A DNA stretch of 64,000 nucleotides from contig NTXX01000007.1 in NCBI GenBank assembly GCA_002559145.1, positions 1 to 64,000 of the forward strand. The letters are read 5' to 3'. Made by a program: the position numbers and the translations under genes. This DNA comes from Bacillus sp. AFS006103. GTDB lineage: Bacteria > Bacillota > Bacilli > Bacillales > Cytobacillaceae. Below, in pieces: positions 7,383 to 16,010 of this stretch. The notes below the pieces were generated by a model. That model was given only the letters and a program-made list of their open reading frames with translations. It did no database searches and was not told the DNA's origin. The first letter of the stretch is position 1. Each line of letters starts with the position of its first letter.

Positions 7383-8360
7383 TTACAATCTATTTTTTAA
7401 GAACTGATAGGCCATTTGATCCGCTTCAATTCCCATCGTTGGGCCATGATTAGCCTGAGAAGACGATAAGTACATTGCGTCCGCATTAGAAGACACTAGG
7501 GCTTTGTAAAGACTCTCGCTTTGTTCAATAGGCACGAGAGGGTCCTGGCCACCGTGCAAAATCATCATTGGTGGGCAATCGGCACTTACATATGTAATCG
7601 GACTACACTTCTTTGCTAATTCAATATACTTCCAATCCGGGTCATCCGTATCGCTTCTTTCGAGCAATAGGTTTAAATCTATTAACGATTTTCCAGGTTC
7701 CGTATATCCAAGAATTTGGGTTATCACATGATCCATGGATTTGCCTGTATTATCGACTTCTGTTCCAAACAAATTCTTGATTGCTTCCTTCGCGTCGTTC
7801 TTAAGGAGTGCTGCTAGATCGGATGGCGCATAAAAAATGGTTGCTGCTCTTATTGCACTCGTATATTCTAGGTTGCCGCCGACATCGCCTTCCATTTCAC
7901 TGCAATTTGCACTCATTGCGACCATTGCAGCTAGATGTCCACCAGCAGAGTTCCCCAACACTCCAATCCGTTCGGGGTCGATATGATATCTCTCTGAATT
8001 CGCCTTCAAAAATCGAACGACTCCCTTGCAGTCATGGATACATGCTGGGAAAACAGATTGACTAACCAAGCGATAGGATGGAGATACAACTGTATATCCC
8101 TGCTCTACCAATCTTATAAGCTCCCGGCAATATACTGCTTTTTGAGTAACCTGCTTGTATTCACCATACATCCATCCCCCTCCGAAATAGTAAATAATGC
8201 ATGGACCTGGCGTTTTCTGGTTAAGATCCTGATAGATATCCATTTTCAGAGTGTAGGGCTCCCCATTATCCAGTGTTACCTCCGCAAAGGGAACATCTTC
8301 GTATCGTGGCGGACGCCCCGGTGGACATAATGGTTTTACCTTAGGTAGTTGCTGTTCCAT
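7383..8360 (-). CDS. Alpha/beta-hydrolase fold esterase (BD-FAE/lipase-esterase type)
   Basis: About 325 residues, starting at ATG 8360 with AAGGAGGAG upstream (an eight-codon longer frame lacks this). A hormone-sensitive-lipase/BD-FAE-like hydrolase: oxyanion loop YYFGGGWMYG, nucleophile elbow GNSAGGH, acid in HGGQDPLVP, and base in NHGPTMG. There is no signal peptide, so it is cytoplasmic. It lies just downstream of the SLC13 permease but behind a terminator, so it may share the sugar-acid function (deacylating an imported substrate) without being in the same main transcript. Substrate not predictable. Confidence 0.85.
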   Translation of the reverse strand: MEQQLPKVKPLCPPGRPPRYEDVPFAEVTLDNGEPYTLKMDIYQDLNQKTPGPCIIYYFGGGWMYGEYKQVTQKAVYCRELIRLVEQGYTVVSPSYRLVSQSVFPACIHDCKGVVRFLKANSERYHIDPERIGVLGNSAGGHLAAMVAMSANCSEMEGDVGGNLEYTSAIRAATIFYAPSDLAALLKNDAKEAIKNLFGTEVDNTGKSMDHVITQILGYTEPGKSLIDLNLLLERSDTDDPDWKYIELAKKCSPITYVSADCPPMMILHGGQDPLVPIEQSESLYKALVSSNADAMYLSSSQANHGPTMGIEADQMAYQFLKNRL

Positions 8361-8400
8361 ACAATTCTCCTCCTTATCTTCCATATATAAAAAGTAGATA

Positions 8401-8433
8401 AAAGAAACCTTTGCCTGTTAACTTGGCAAAGGT
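8401..8433 (-). terminator. Intrinsic terminator of the catabolic operon
   Basis: ACCTTTGCC (8407-8415) pairs with GGCAAAGGT (8425-8433) downstream of the minus-strand SLC13 gene, with TTTCTTTTA following on that strand. Confidence 0.8.
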
Positions 8434-8461
8434 CTCACTAAGCATAAGTTTATGCCAACTA

Positions 8462-9745
8462 TCAGTTTACAGGGAAAATAAGCATAGCACCTGCACACAG
8501 TACAATAATACGGATCAAGTACATAGGTACTGAGAACAACCAGAACTGTGGAAGCTTATATTTACCCATACCTAAAATCATAGCAGGCATACCATCGATT
8601 GGCATGTATCCGCCGTTCCATCCGGATACTACAACGGCAACTGCGGCAGCAACAGGATTAAGTCCCAAACTAAGGCTGGTTGCAATAGCGATTGGTGCAA
8701 AGATGAATACAGAACCCATATTTGAACCAGTGAAAGTAGCACATGTACTAGTTAGAAGCGCGAAGATCAAGATAAGAATGAATGGATTGATATTAGTACC
8801 CAATGAATGCGCCACAACCTTGCCGATCATAGCTGTAAATCCAGAGTTTGCCAAAGCATCAGCAACACCGATAACACCAGCCATCATTAGGATTACAGGT
8901 GCACCCATATTGTCGCGTGCTTCCTTGAAATCAAGTACATTCATGAATAGTAAGATTGCTCCTGCAAGACCAGGGATTACAAATGAAGCATTGCCCAACA
9001 CGTTCATAAGCATCATACCAACAACACTGAGGACAAATAGAGCAATGGTAGTGTATTCTTTCCATGCAGGCATAGACGCAATCTCAGCCGTAGCCGCCAC
9101 TTCATCCATCGCAGAAGCTTCCGAAATTGGATGATCCGGTAGAAGACGATAAGCAACCAAACTCCATACTAAGAAACCAAGAGCCAGGATGAAATTCACT
9201 ACAGCAAATTTCGTCATTGAAAGTCCGCCGTGATAACCTGCTGTTTCTAGTACGCTGACAGTGACACCATAGAAGAGTGCTACATTGAAAGGAATTAAGG
9301 GGTGGTTAGTAGCAAACCCCAAAGGCATCATCAGTTTAGACGTAGGCATTTTTTTATTGTAAGGGATAGTAGATATCAAAGATAAAATAAGTACATAGTA
9401 ACCGGTTGCTCCTGCACCTGGTAGACTGGCACCAAGCATAACTACCACGAGCAAAAGAGCATAGCTTTTATAACCGCCCTTATTTACCAAAGAAAGCATA
9501 GAGGCCTGAACCTTACCAATCAAACTAGTCTTCATTAGTGCCGCCATCACAACCATAAAGCCAGCAATCATGATAACACTTGGGTTCACGAAGCCTGCGA
9601 AGGCCTCTTGAACAGTAGACAAACCGGTGATTACTAGTAAAAGGCAGGCCAGGATTGGTGGTGCACCGAAGGCCATCTTGTCTGACATAATCAATCCAAT
9701 CATTAGGATCAAGATACCAAGGGCAAGAATCATGTGCAATGTCAT
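8462..9745 (-). CDS. SLC13-family / ion transporter superfamily permease
   Basis: A 427-residue transporter with about 11-12 membrane segments, of the SLC13/DASS-like ion transporter superfamily. It carries the twin hairpin regions expected for this fold (FVNPSVIMIAGFMVV, and SNMGSVFIFAPIAIATSLSLGLNP). These carriers take up di- and tricarboxylates or sugar acids, usually with Na+. It is the last gene of the DUF1537-PdxA2 operon, so it probably imports the hydroxy-acid substrate. Start ATG 9745 follows GAGAGGAG. Confidence 0.82.
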   Translation of the reverse strand: MTLHMILALGILILMIGLIMSDKMAFGAPPILACLLLVITGLSTVQEAFAGFVNPSVIMIAGFMVVMAALMKTSLIGKVQASMLSLVNKGGYKSYALLLVVVMLGASLPGAGATGYYVLILSLISTIPYNKKMPTSKLMMPLGFATNHPLIPFNVALFYGVTVSVLETAGYHGGLSMTKFAVVNFILALGFLVWSLVAYRLLPDHPISEASAMDEVAATAEIASMPAWKEYTTIALFVLSVVGMMLMNVLGNASFVIPGLAGAILLFMNVLDFKEARDNMGAPVILMMAGVIGVADALANSGFTAMIGKVVAHSLGTNINPFILILIFALLTSTCATFTGSNMGSVFIFAPIAIATSLSLGLNPVAAAVAVVVSGWNGGYMPIDGMPAMILGMGKYKLPQFWLFSVPMYLIRIIVLCAGAMLIFPVN

Positions 9746-9769
9746 TTGTTATTTCTCCTCTCTTAATAA

Positions 9770-9799
9770 CCAAGTTAACTGGATATTTTTTTAACTTGG
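9770..9799 (-). promoter_or_regulatory. Hairpin between BNR gene and permease gene
   Basis: CCAAGTTAA (9770-9778) and TTAACTTGG (9791-9799) form a 9-bp stem in the 96-bp gap. It could protect mRNA or partly end transcription before the permease gene. No strong T tract follows. Confidence 0.45.
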
Positions 9800-9841
9800 G
9801 TTTTATCCCAAAACCTATCAAATTATCATTTAATTTACTAT

Positions 9842-11008
9842 CTAACTGATTTCTCCAGATGTAGGATTGTAAACCCCTTCATTTTCACGTTTATCACCAT
9901 ATATATCTTCAACTGAAAAACTATTATATTTTACACATAATCTATTCTTGTATGCGTATACTAAATGTAATCGTCTCTGGGCATCTTGATAAATAGTAGG
10001 ATATTCAAATTGTGAATTATTAGTTTTATTCTCTGTTCCAATGAAACCTTCTGCGTGTTCAATAATTCGACCGATTGGCCAAGTATTTCCGCCATCTTCA
10101 GACACTGAAACCACTACTGGGTTTCTTAATCCAGGCCATGCTACTTTCCCTTTTTCAGGATTATTAGCAGCGTTTGCATTATAGGCAATGGCAATGGCAC
10201 CGTTATCAAGTTTGATTGCACTTATACTTGCATTATTATTTGGTAGAGTTGTTGGCTCAGGTGCTGTCCATGAATCTCCATTATCCGTTGACTCACTTCT
10301 ATAAATATAATCTGCAAATCTACTTCTCATAAATGCCACTAAATGGCCATCTTCTAATTCGATAACATTGGCATGTACTCGTCCGTTACTATCAGGCATA
10401 CGTACTTCTTTCCATGTTAGTCCATCATCATCTGATACTTGGAATACGGTAGGATCGTTTGTAAGGCCAAATTCTGAATCCTCACATACCCACGTGCTAA
10501 AAATCCATCTGCCATTACTTAATACTTGAATTGCTTGTCGAGCAAATGTACCAGGCTGGCTAAATAATACTTCTGGTTCAGTCCAATTTTCACCATTGTC
10601 GTAGGTTTTCTGATATTTAATAATGGACGTAAACTGCATATTATCTTTACCAGGTTGTCGACCTTCCTGAGAAGTATAGATTAACCATACTGATTGATCA
10701 GGTGCGTGGAAAAATGAAGGGTTTTGCTCACTACGCGTATCATCCTGCGAGACAACTTTCGGTTCATTCCACTCCCCCGATTCATGATCAAATTTTGATA
10801 ATACAATGGAAATATCGGGACTGCCTTCAAATGAACCAGCAAACCACGCACATAATAAATCCCCATTGTCTAACTTAATAATAGATGGTGCATGTGCGGT
10901 TGGAAAAGGACCAGATGGAATTAAAGAAAAATCAATATTTGTAAATTCATTATGATATAACTTACCATTTGGAATTGACTGGTTAACTACTAATCTAGTA
11001 TTACTCAT
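9842..11008 (-). CDS. BNR-repeat sialidase-like protein, cytoplasmic
   Basis: About 388 residues from ATG 11008, which has AAGGTG upstream; a GTG six codons earlier is possible. A six-bladed sialidase-type propeller is indicated by Asp-box repeats SDDDGLTW, STDNGDSW and SEDGGNTW, plus a weaker one (YDNGENW). There is no signal peptide, so it would act on an imported compound. Relatives are annotated exo-alpha-sialidase or BNR_2 domain. Next to YhcH and a DapA-family lyase it recalls sialic-acid gene sets, but the rest of the operon (DUF1537, PdxA2) points to a four-carbon acid end product. The true substrate is open; it could be a lyase or isomerase rather than a hydrolase. Confidence 0.75.
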   Translation of the reverse strand: MSNTRLVVNQSIPNGKLYHNEFTNIDFSLIPSGPFPTAHAPSIIKLDNGDLLCAWFAGSFEGSPDISIVLSKFDHESGEWNEPKVVSQDDTRSEQNPSFFHAPDQSVWLIYTSQEGRQPGKDNMQFTSIIKYQKTYDNGENWTEPEVLFSQPGTFARQAIQVLSNGRWIFSTWVCEDSEFGLTNDPTVFQVSDDDGLTWKEVRMPDSNGRVHANVIELEDGHLVAFMRSRFADYIYRSESTDNGDSWTAPEPTTLPNNNASISAIKLDNGAIAIAYNANAANNPEKGKVAWPGLRNPVVVSVSEDGGNTWPIGRIIEHAEGFIGTENKTNNSQFEYPTIYQDAQRRLHLVYAYKNRLCVKYNSFSVEDIYGDKRENEGVYNPTSGEIS

Positions 11009-11039
11009 ACTAATCACCTTAATCACCTTATCTTTCTGC

Positions 11040-11489
11040 TTAAATTTCTATCTTCATTACCGCTTTCTTGTACATCGTCGCTTGATCTATATGTTTTAAC
11101 GCTTTATGTCCATCGTGAGGCAGACAAATATAAGCCATACCCTTATCGATTTTCATGATTTCTTTCGGACTACCGTTTAATCGAACTACATCCTTTTCCG
11201 CATTATATTCTACCGCTACTACTAATTCATTACTGGGGGTCCAGGCAACATATTCCGAACCACCCAAAACAATTTGAATATCCATATATTTTTTATGCGC
11301 TTCAAAGGTTCCTTCATCTATCGGATTCGTAGTTCCTTCCTGAAAGAACAAATAACCACCATCAAAATCAAATCGCTTATGATAATCTATTTCGACTTCG
11401 TTTAATTTCTCTAAACCATTGGCGATCTTTGGATTTAATGATCTATATTTATCTAAATTTTCTATTAAATCTATTATCACACAATTCAC
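11040..11489 (-). CDS. YhcH/YjgK/YiaL (DUF386) family protein
   Basis: A 149-residue cupin-like protein. Family marks are HKKYMDIQIVLGGSEYV, GMAYICLPHDGHKAL and the C-terminal KKAVMKIEI. Members accompany sialic acid, pentose or gulonate pathways and bind sugar acids with a metal (YhcH was proposed to handle N-glycolyl-neuraminate). Start is a GTG at 11489, only 8 bp from the pdxA-like stop, so translation is probably coupled. The ribosome binding site is weak, in line with coupling. Confidence 0.85.
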   Translation of the reverse strand: MNCVIIDLIENLDKYRSLNPKIANGLEKLNEVEIDYHKRFDFDGGYLFFQEGTTNPIDEGTFEAHKKYMDIQIVLGGSEYVAWTPSNELVVAVEYNAEKDVVRLNGSPKEIMKIDKGMAYICLPHDGHKALKHIDQATMYKKAVMKIEI

Positions 11490-11497
11490 TTCATTTC

Positions 11498-12526
11498 TTA
11501 ATTAGCATTATTTGCTAGCTGTACCGCGTAATCAATTGCATTTTCAAGACTAAGTTCACTCGCAGTCATCTTACCTGCTTGATCGAATGCTGTTCCATGA
11601 TCTACTGAGGTTCGGATAATTGGTAATCCCAATGTAATATTAACTCCAGAAACCTCTTTCCATTTATTTTGTTCTCTATCAAATACAAATCCTAATAGTT
11701 TTAATGGGATATGTCCTTGGTCATGGTACATTACGACAACGATATCATACATTCCACCACGGGCTTTTGAGAAAACTGTATCTGCAGGTATAGGTCCGAA
11801 TACATTAATCCCTTCACTTTTAGCTGCTTCAATCGCAGGGATGATCTCATCAATTTCTTCCGTACCAAACAATCCATTTTCCCCACAATGTGGATTTAAT
11901 CCTGCCACAGCAATCCTTGGGTTTTCGATCCCCAAGTTTAGACAAGCATGATGAGCAATGTTTATTACATCTAATACTCTCTCTTTTTTAACTAAATCGC
12001 AGGCTTGTCTTAAAGAAACATGCGTTGACACGTGAACCACTCTTAAATCACCATCAGCTAACATCATAGAAAATTTAGAAGTATTTGTAAGCTGTCCATA
12101 AATTTCAGTATGACCAGCAAAGTGATGTTCCGCTAAGTTTAACGCTTCTTTATTTAATGGATTCGTAACAGTTGCATCTACTTTCCCCTCAAGTGCTAAT
12201 TCGATGACTTTTTCAACATAGAGATATGCTGCATTTCCGGCTTCTTTAGACACTTCACCAATCTGTAATTCCTTTGCATCTACAGAAGCTAAGTCAATGA
12301 CATCCATTGTTCCCCATTCATATAATCCATCTTCCGGTGTCGTAATGGCATTAACTTTAAGATTAATTTCTGGGAATTTCTCTAAATAGCTCTCTACAAT
12401 ACTTTTATCTCCAATTAGTAAGGGGTTACATTTTTCGTACAAGCCTTTCTTTTGAAAAGCCTTGATTGAAATTTCAGGTCCGATACCTGCAGGATCACCC
12501 ATTGTTATTCCGATAAGTTTTTTCAT
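11498..12526 (-). CDS. pdxA2: PdxA2-type 4-phospho-D-threonate/erythronate dehydrogenase
   Basis: A 342-residue NAD-dependent oxidoreductase of the PdxA family, opening with GITMGDPAGIGPEI. Metal-binding histidines sit in HHFAGHTE, HVSTHVSLR and MYHDQGHIPLK. When paired with a DUF1537 kinase, as here, these enzymes (PdxA2) oxidise and decarboxylate 4-phospho-D-threonate or -erythronate to dihydroxyacetone phosphate, rather than acting in vitamin B6 synthesis. The kinase gene opens the same operon. AGGAGG precedes the ATG. The assignment to catabolism rests on the neighbours. Confidence 0.85.
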   Translation of the reverse strand: MKKLIGITMGDPAGIGPEISIKAFQKKGLYEKCNPLLIGDKSIVESYLEKFPEINLKVNAITTPEDGLYEWGTMDVIDLASVDAKELQIGEVSKEAGNAAYLYVEKVIELALEGKVDATVTNPLNKEALNLAEHHFAGHTEIYGQLTNTSKFSMMLADGDLRVVHVSTHVSLRQACDLVKKERVLDVINIAHHACLNLGIENPRIAVAGLNPHCGENGLFGTEEIDEIIPAIEAAKSEGINVFGPIPADTVFSKARGGMYDIVVVMYHDQGHIPLKLLGFVFDREQNKWKEVSGVNITLGLPIIRTSVDHGTAFDQAGKMTASELSLENAIDYAVQLANNAN

Positions 12527-12539
12527 AATGTCCTCCTAA

Positions 12540-13439
12540 CTACTTCATTCCTAATTCAATATTTTCATTTAATACTGATTTTAATGCTGTAATTCCTTCA
12601 TCAGACACTTGATTGAATGGTGCACGGCACTTCCCAACTGGATAGCCTAGTAGTTCAACAGCAGTTTTTACCACAGTATTTGGATTCGCAAATTTAAAAC
12701 AATCTCTAAAACTTCTGATTGAATCTTGATATTTACGTGCTTCTTCCATATTGCCATTTACAAATTGTTCGTATATTTGTGCCATAGTAAACGGGTATAC
12801 ATTCGAACATCCTGCAATACCGCCGGTTCCCCCAGCAAGTAATGTCCATAATATTAATGAATCATTACCTGATAGCACAGAAAAATCTTCTCTATTTCTT
12901 GTTCTTTCAATATATTGAAGAATATTATCAAAGTTTCCGCTACTATCTTTGACCCCAACAATATTGTCAATGTGGCTTAATCTTTCAACAGTTGCAGGTT
13001 GAATCGAATTACCTGTTCTTGCTGGAATATTGTATAAAACAATTGGCATATCAACCGCTTCAGCAACCATTTTAAAATGATGATAAATCTCTTCTTGAGT
13101 TGCTGTTGCAAAATATGGGGTGATGATTGACAGGTAGTCTACACCAACACGCTTTGCTTCTAGAGATAAGCGAATGGTATCTTGCGTTCCAACTAATCCT
13201 GTGGATGCATATACCGGAACCCTACCCGCTACTGTATCAACTACTGTTTCCATTACTTTCACTTTTTCTTCTTCACTTAAAATGTATCCTTCACCATTCG
13301 TACCAAACGTAAAAATACCATGAACACCATTTTCAATGACTCTATTCACCTGATTTACGAGTTCTTCATAGTTAACTTCTTCATTGTCATACATTGGTGT
13401 AACAATAGGTGAAATAATTCCTTTTAATTTGTTTTGCAC
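12540..13439 (-). CDS. DapA-family (dihydrodipicolinate synthase/NAL) lyase
   Basis: A 299-residue class I aldolase or dehydratase of the DapA superfamily. Visible motifs are GTNGEGYILSEEEK (residues ~46-59), the catalytic tyrosine in VLYNIPARTGN, and the Schiff-base lysine in VGVKDSSGN. The true DapA for lysine would normally sit elsewhere, so this copy in a sugar-acid operon more likely splits or dehydrates a 2-keto-3-deoxy acid (inference). It ends 13 bp before the pdxA2-like gene. Confidence 0.82.
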   Translation of the reverse strand: MQNKLKGIISPIVTPMYDNEEVNYEELVNQVNRVIENGVHGIFTFGTNGEGYILSEEEKVKVMETVVDTVAGRVPVYASTGLVGTQDTIRLSLEAKRVGVDYLSIITPYFATATQEEIYHHFKMVAEAVDMPIVLYNIPARTGNSIQPATVERLSHIDNIVGVKDSSGNFDNILQYIERTRNREDFSVLSGNDSLILWTLLAGGTGGIAGCSNVYPFTMAQIYEQFVNGNMEEARKYQDSIRSFRDCFKFANPNTVVKTAVELLGYPVGKCRAPFNQVSDEGITALKSVLNENIELGMK

Positions 13440-13451
13440 AACGAATCACTC

Positions 13452-14609
13452 CTACATAATTTCTAGATAAATTTCACGAGCATCTTCTGGTGTAACTTCT
13501 CTCATATTATTCACAAGTAATCTTTGAACTTCCATTCCAGCCTCAACTAAACCTTCTAAATCTTCCTCCCGCACATTGAACACTTTTAAGCTAGTTGGAA
13601 TTTCGAGCGTTTTCACAATGTTTTCTAATAGATCAATGATATATTTTGATTTTTCATTTACAGTTAATTGTTCATTTGTACCTTTTACAACTCGATCATA
13701 GGCTTTAGCTAGGAGGTCTTTAATAACTGGCTCATTAAACTTCATAACTGGTGTTAGTAGAATTGCGTTAGAAACACCATGAGCAATGTGATATTTTCCA
13801 CCTAAAGGATATGATAAGGCATGAACAGCTGTAGTCCCTGAGGATGTAATCGCTACTCCAGCATAGAAAGAACCTAATAACATATTACTCTTTGCTTCAA
13901 GTGCATCTGGATTTGTGCAAGCTTCAATAATGTTATTCAAAATTAAATCTAATGCCTCTAGCGCAAATGTATCACTGATTGGGTTCGCTTTTTTTGAAGT
14001 AAAACATTCGATAGCATGTGCGAGAGCATCAATGCCTGTTGCTGCAGCAATAGGTTTAGGTAAATTTTTTATCATCTTGCTTTCTAAAATAACATGGTCA
14101 GCAATTAATTCACCATTTACAATACCAACTTTTAGATTTTTTTCAGGTACACCTACAATGCTATTCGGAGTGGCTTCAGACCCTGTACCAGCTGTGGTAG
14201 GAATCATTAATGATGTCACTTGTTTTTTAGCTAATAACGGATTGGCTAGTAAATCTTTTATCGTATAGTTATCAGTAGATAACACGGATGCCAATTTAGC
14301 GATATCCATAACACTTCCGCCGCCAACTCCGATGATAAAATCAGATTTCAATGCTTTAAACTGATCAACAACCTCTTGAGCTTGTATGTAAGATGGCTCT
14401 GTTGGTATATCAGATAAAATTTCGTACTCGATATGATTCTTTTCGATAATACTGATGACATCGTCTAGCAATCCAAATTTAAGGATGCCTTTATCTGTAA
14501 ATATCGTGATTTTTTTGACACCGTCTTTGATAATAGTATTTAGATTTTGCATAGCATCTGACCCTGCAAACACATTTTTTGGCATTTTTAAATTATATTG
14601 ATTTAACAT
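13452..14609 (-). CDS. Iron-containing alcohol dehydrogenase
   Basis: About 385 residues of the Fe-ADH (group III) family. Nucleotide-binding GVGGGSVMDIAKL near residue 100 and TTAGTGSEATP are present. The metal-site residues lie in TGIDALAHAIECF and HGVSNAILLTPV. Two ATGs are in frame; the second (14609) is preferred because AAGGGG lies nine bases upstream, while it directly abuts the first (14618). The start overlaps the end of the DUF1537 gene, so the two are co-translated. It probably oxidises a hydroxy group of the pathway substrate; this is not proven. Confidence 0.85.
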   Translation of the reverse strand: MLNQYNLKMPKNVFAGSDAMQNLNTIIKDGVKKITIFTDKGILKFGLLDDVISIIEKNHIEYEILSDIPTEPSYIQAQEVVDQFKALKSDFIIGVGGGSVMDIAKLASVLSTDNYTIKDLLANPLLAKKQVTSLMIPTTAGTGSEATPNSIVGVPEKNLKVGIVNGELIADHVILESKMIKNLPKPIAAATGIDALAHAIECFTSKKANPISDTFALEALDLILNNIIEACTNPDALEAKSNMLLGSFYAGVAITSSGTTAVHALSYPLGGKYHIAHGVSNAILLTPVMKFNEPVIKDLLAKAYDRVVKGTNEQLTVNEKSKYIIDLLENIVKTLEIPTSLKVFNVREEDLEGLVEAGMEVQRLLVNNMREVTPEDAREIYLEIM

Positions 14610-15843
14610 AATGTGCATCCCCTTTGTCTTTAATCAATGCATTTAATTTAATAAATAGATCTTCATCACCAAATCCGCCAGATTTAGTAATGACATAATG
14701 TTTTTCATCCTTAAAATCAATATTTCCAAGAACAATTCCGGGGAATAATTCTTTCATGGGTTTAATTTCGGTAATACCTAATACTCTCATCGATTGATAT
14801 AATGTATCTCCACCTGTAAATAATATCGTTCTTTTAATACCATTTGAGATAAGATTCTTTACTAGGTATCCGAGTGACTGTCCTATCCTAAATCTTAGTT
14901 CATTTCCTTGATCAGGTAGTTGATATACTTGATCCGTCGATACATTCCCAAATGTTTCAAACATGAAAGGTTGTTCAATTTTTAAATATTGATATATATT
15001 TTCTTGCCCTTTTTCTGTATCCCAATATTGTTTATCCCAAAGTTGCTCCAACGTTAAAGATATTCTTTCATACCCATTCACTTCCGCAAATACAACTTGC
15101 TTTTTGGTTACTGGATTCACACTTCCACTTACAATCAATAATGGAAGTTTCATATCGTTTTGAGTGGTATCCCTTTTTTTATAGATTATATTTGCTAATG
15201 CTTTAGCAAACCCAGCACACCCCACCGTTATCTTTAAGGCACCATTTATTAATAGCTCATTCCCTTGAGATAACATCTCCTCATCAGAGTGACTTTCTAT
15301 TAACAAAATTCTTTCTTCCTTTGGAGGAATTTCATACTTTTTTGTAATATAAGTTTTTAAATCCGCTTCTTTAAGTAGAAGAGATGGGATATGGCTTTCC
15401 GTTACTGGTTCGTACGGATCTTGCCCAAAAACGCTTTCATTTACTGGAATTGAATCGATAAGTAATATTCCTTCACAACTAAATCGATTTTGCTCTGGAT
15501 ACGCCGGAATAAAGGGAATGGATACATCTTCGAAAACATCACTCAAAGCTCTTAACTCAGAAGCAACATTTCCTCTTAATGCTGAATCAACTTTTTTAAA
15601 TATATATGGAATATTTTCTTCTTTCGCTTTTAAGGCGATTTTCTTGATCACTTCATAGGCGCCACATTTATTCAAATATCTTGTTTCAGTATTGAAGACA
15701 AGTACTTCGATTTGATCTGTAGTTCCACCAAATTCAAACTCTAAATCAGAGGTCACTACAGTTTTCACACCGTAATTAGAGAACTGGACTCCAGTATCAA
15801 GTGCTCCCGTAAAATCGTCAGCCATTATAAGTACTCTTATCAT
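14593..15843 (-). CDS. Four-carbon acid sugar kinase family protein (DUF1537)
   Basis: About 416 residues from ATG 15843 with GGGTGGTGA upstream. Two-domain DUF1537 kinase: MADDFTGALDTGVQF at the N terminus, FKKVDSALRGN near residue 84 (substrate binding), and LFTGGDTLYQSMRVLG near residue 350 (nucleotide binding). Family members OtnK, DtnK and DenK phosphorylate D-threonate, D-erythronate or related acids at O4. It is the first gene of a seven-gene minus-strand operon, 170 bp from the divergent regulator and next to a cre box. Confidence 0.85.
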   Translation of the reverse strand: MIRVLIMADDFTGALDTGVQFSNYGVKTVVTSDLEFEFGGTTDQIEVLVFNTETRYLNKCGAYEVIKKIALKAKEENIPYIFKKVDSALRGNVASELRALSDVFEDVSIPFIPAYPEQNRFSCEGILLIDSIPVNESVFGQDPYEPVTESHIPSLLLKEADLKTYITKKYEIPPKEERILLIESHSDEEMLSQGNELLINGALKITVGCAGFAKALANIIYKKRDTTQNDMKLPLLIVSGSVNPVTKKQVVFAEVNGYERISLTLEQLWDKQYWDTEKGQENIYQYLKIEQPFMFETFGNVSTDQVYQLPDQGNELRFRIGQSLGYLVKNLISNGIKRTILFTGGDTLYQSMRVLGITEIKPMKELFPGIVLGNIDFKDEKHYVITKSGGFGDEDLFIKLNALIKDKGDAHYVKSI

Positions 15844-15939
15844 TTGTTCACCACCCACTTTATAATTGAATTATAGGTTTTTACTCTACCTAAAAAAATA
15901 TGATAATTATAATTATTGTTACATTTTGAAACTTTTATA

Positions 15940-15954
15940 TTGGAAACGTTACCA
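15940..15954. promoter_or_regulatory. Predicted CcpA cre site
   Basis: TTGGAAACGTTACCA fits the Bacillus cre consensus WTGNAANCGNWNNCW at every fixed position. It lies between the divergent DUF1537 operon and its regulator gene, 57 bp upstream of the regulator ATG, so carbon catabolite repression of one or both units is predicted. Confidence 0.7.
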
Positions 15955-16010
15955 TAATTCAAGAATTAGTGTTAAACTGTTTAAATACGAAACACATAAG
16001 GGGAATCTAT

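Noticed and set aside
8604-9134. 176-codon plus-strand ORF
   Set aside because: Antisense shadow of the SLC13 permease gene; composition is that of a reversed membrane protein.
15844-16010. Sigma-54 (-24/-12) promoter expected from the PrpR-like regulator
   Set aside because: No TGGCA-N7-TTGC match in the divergent region, and the regulator lacks GAFTGA.
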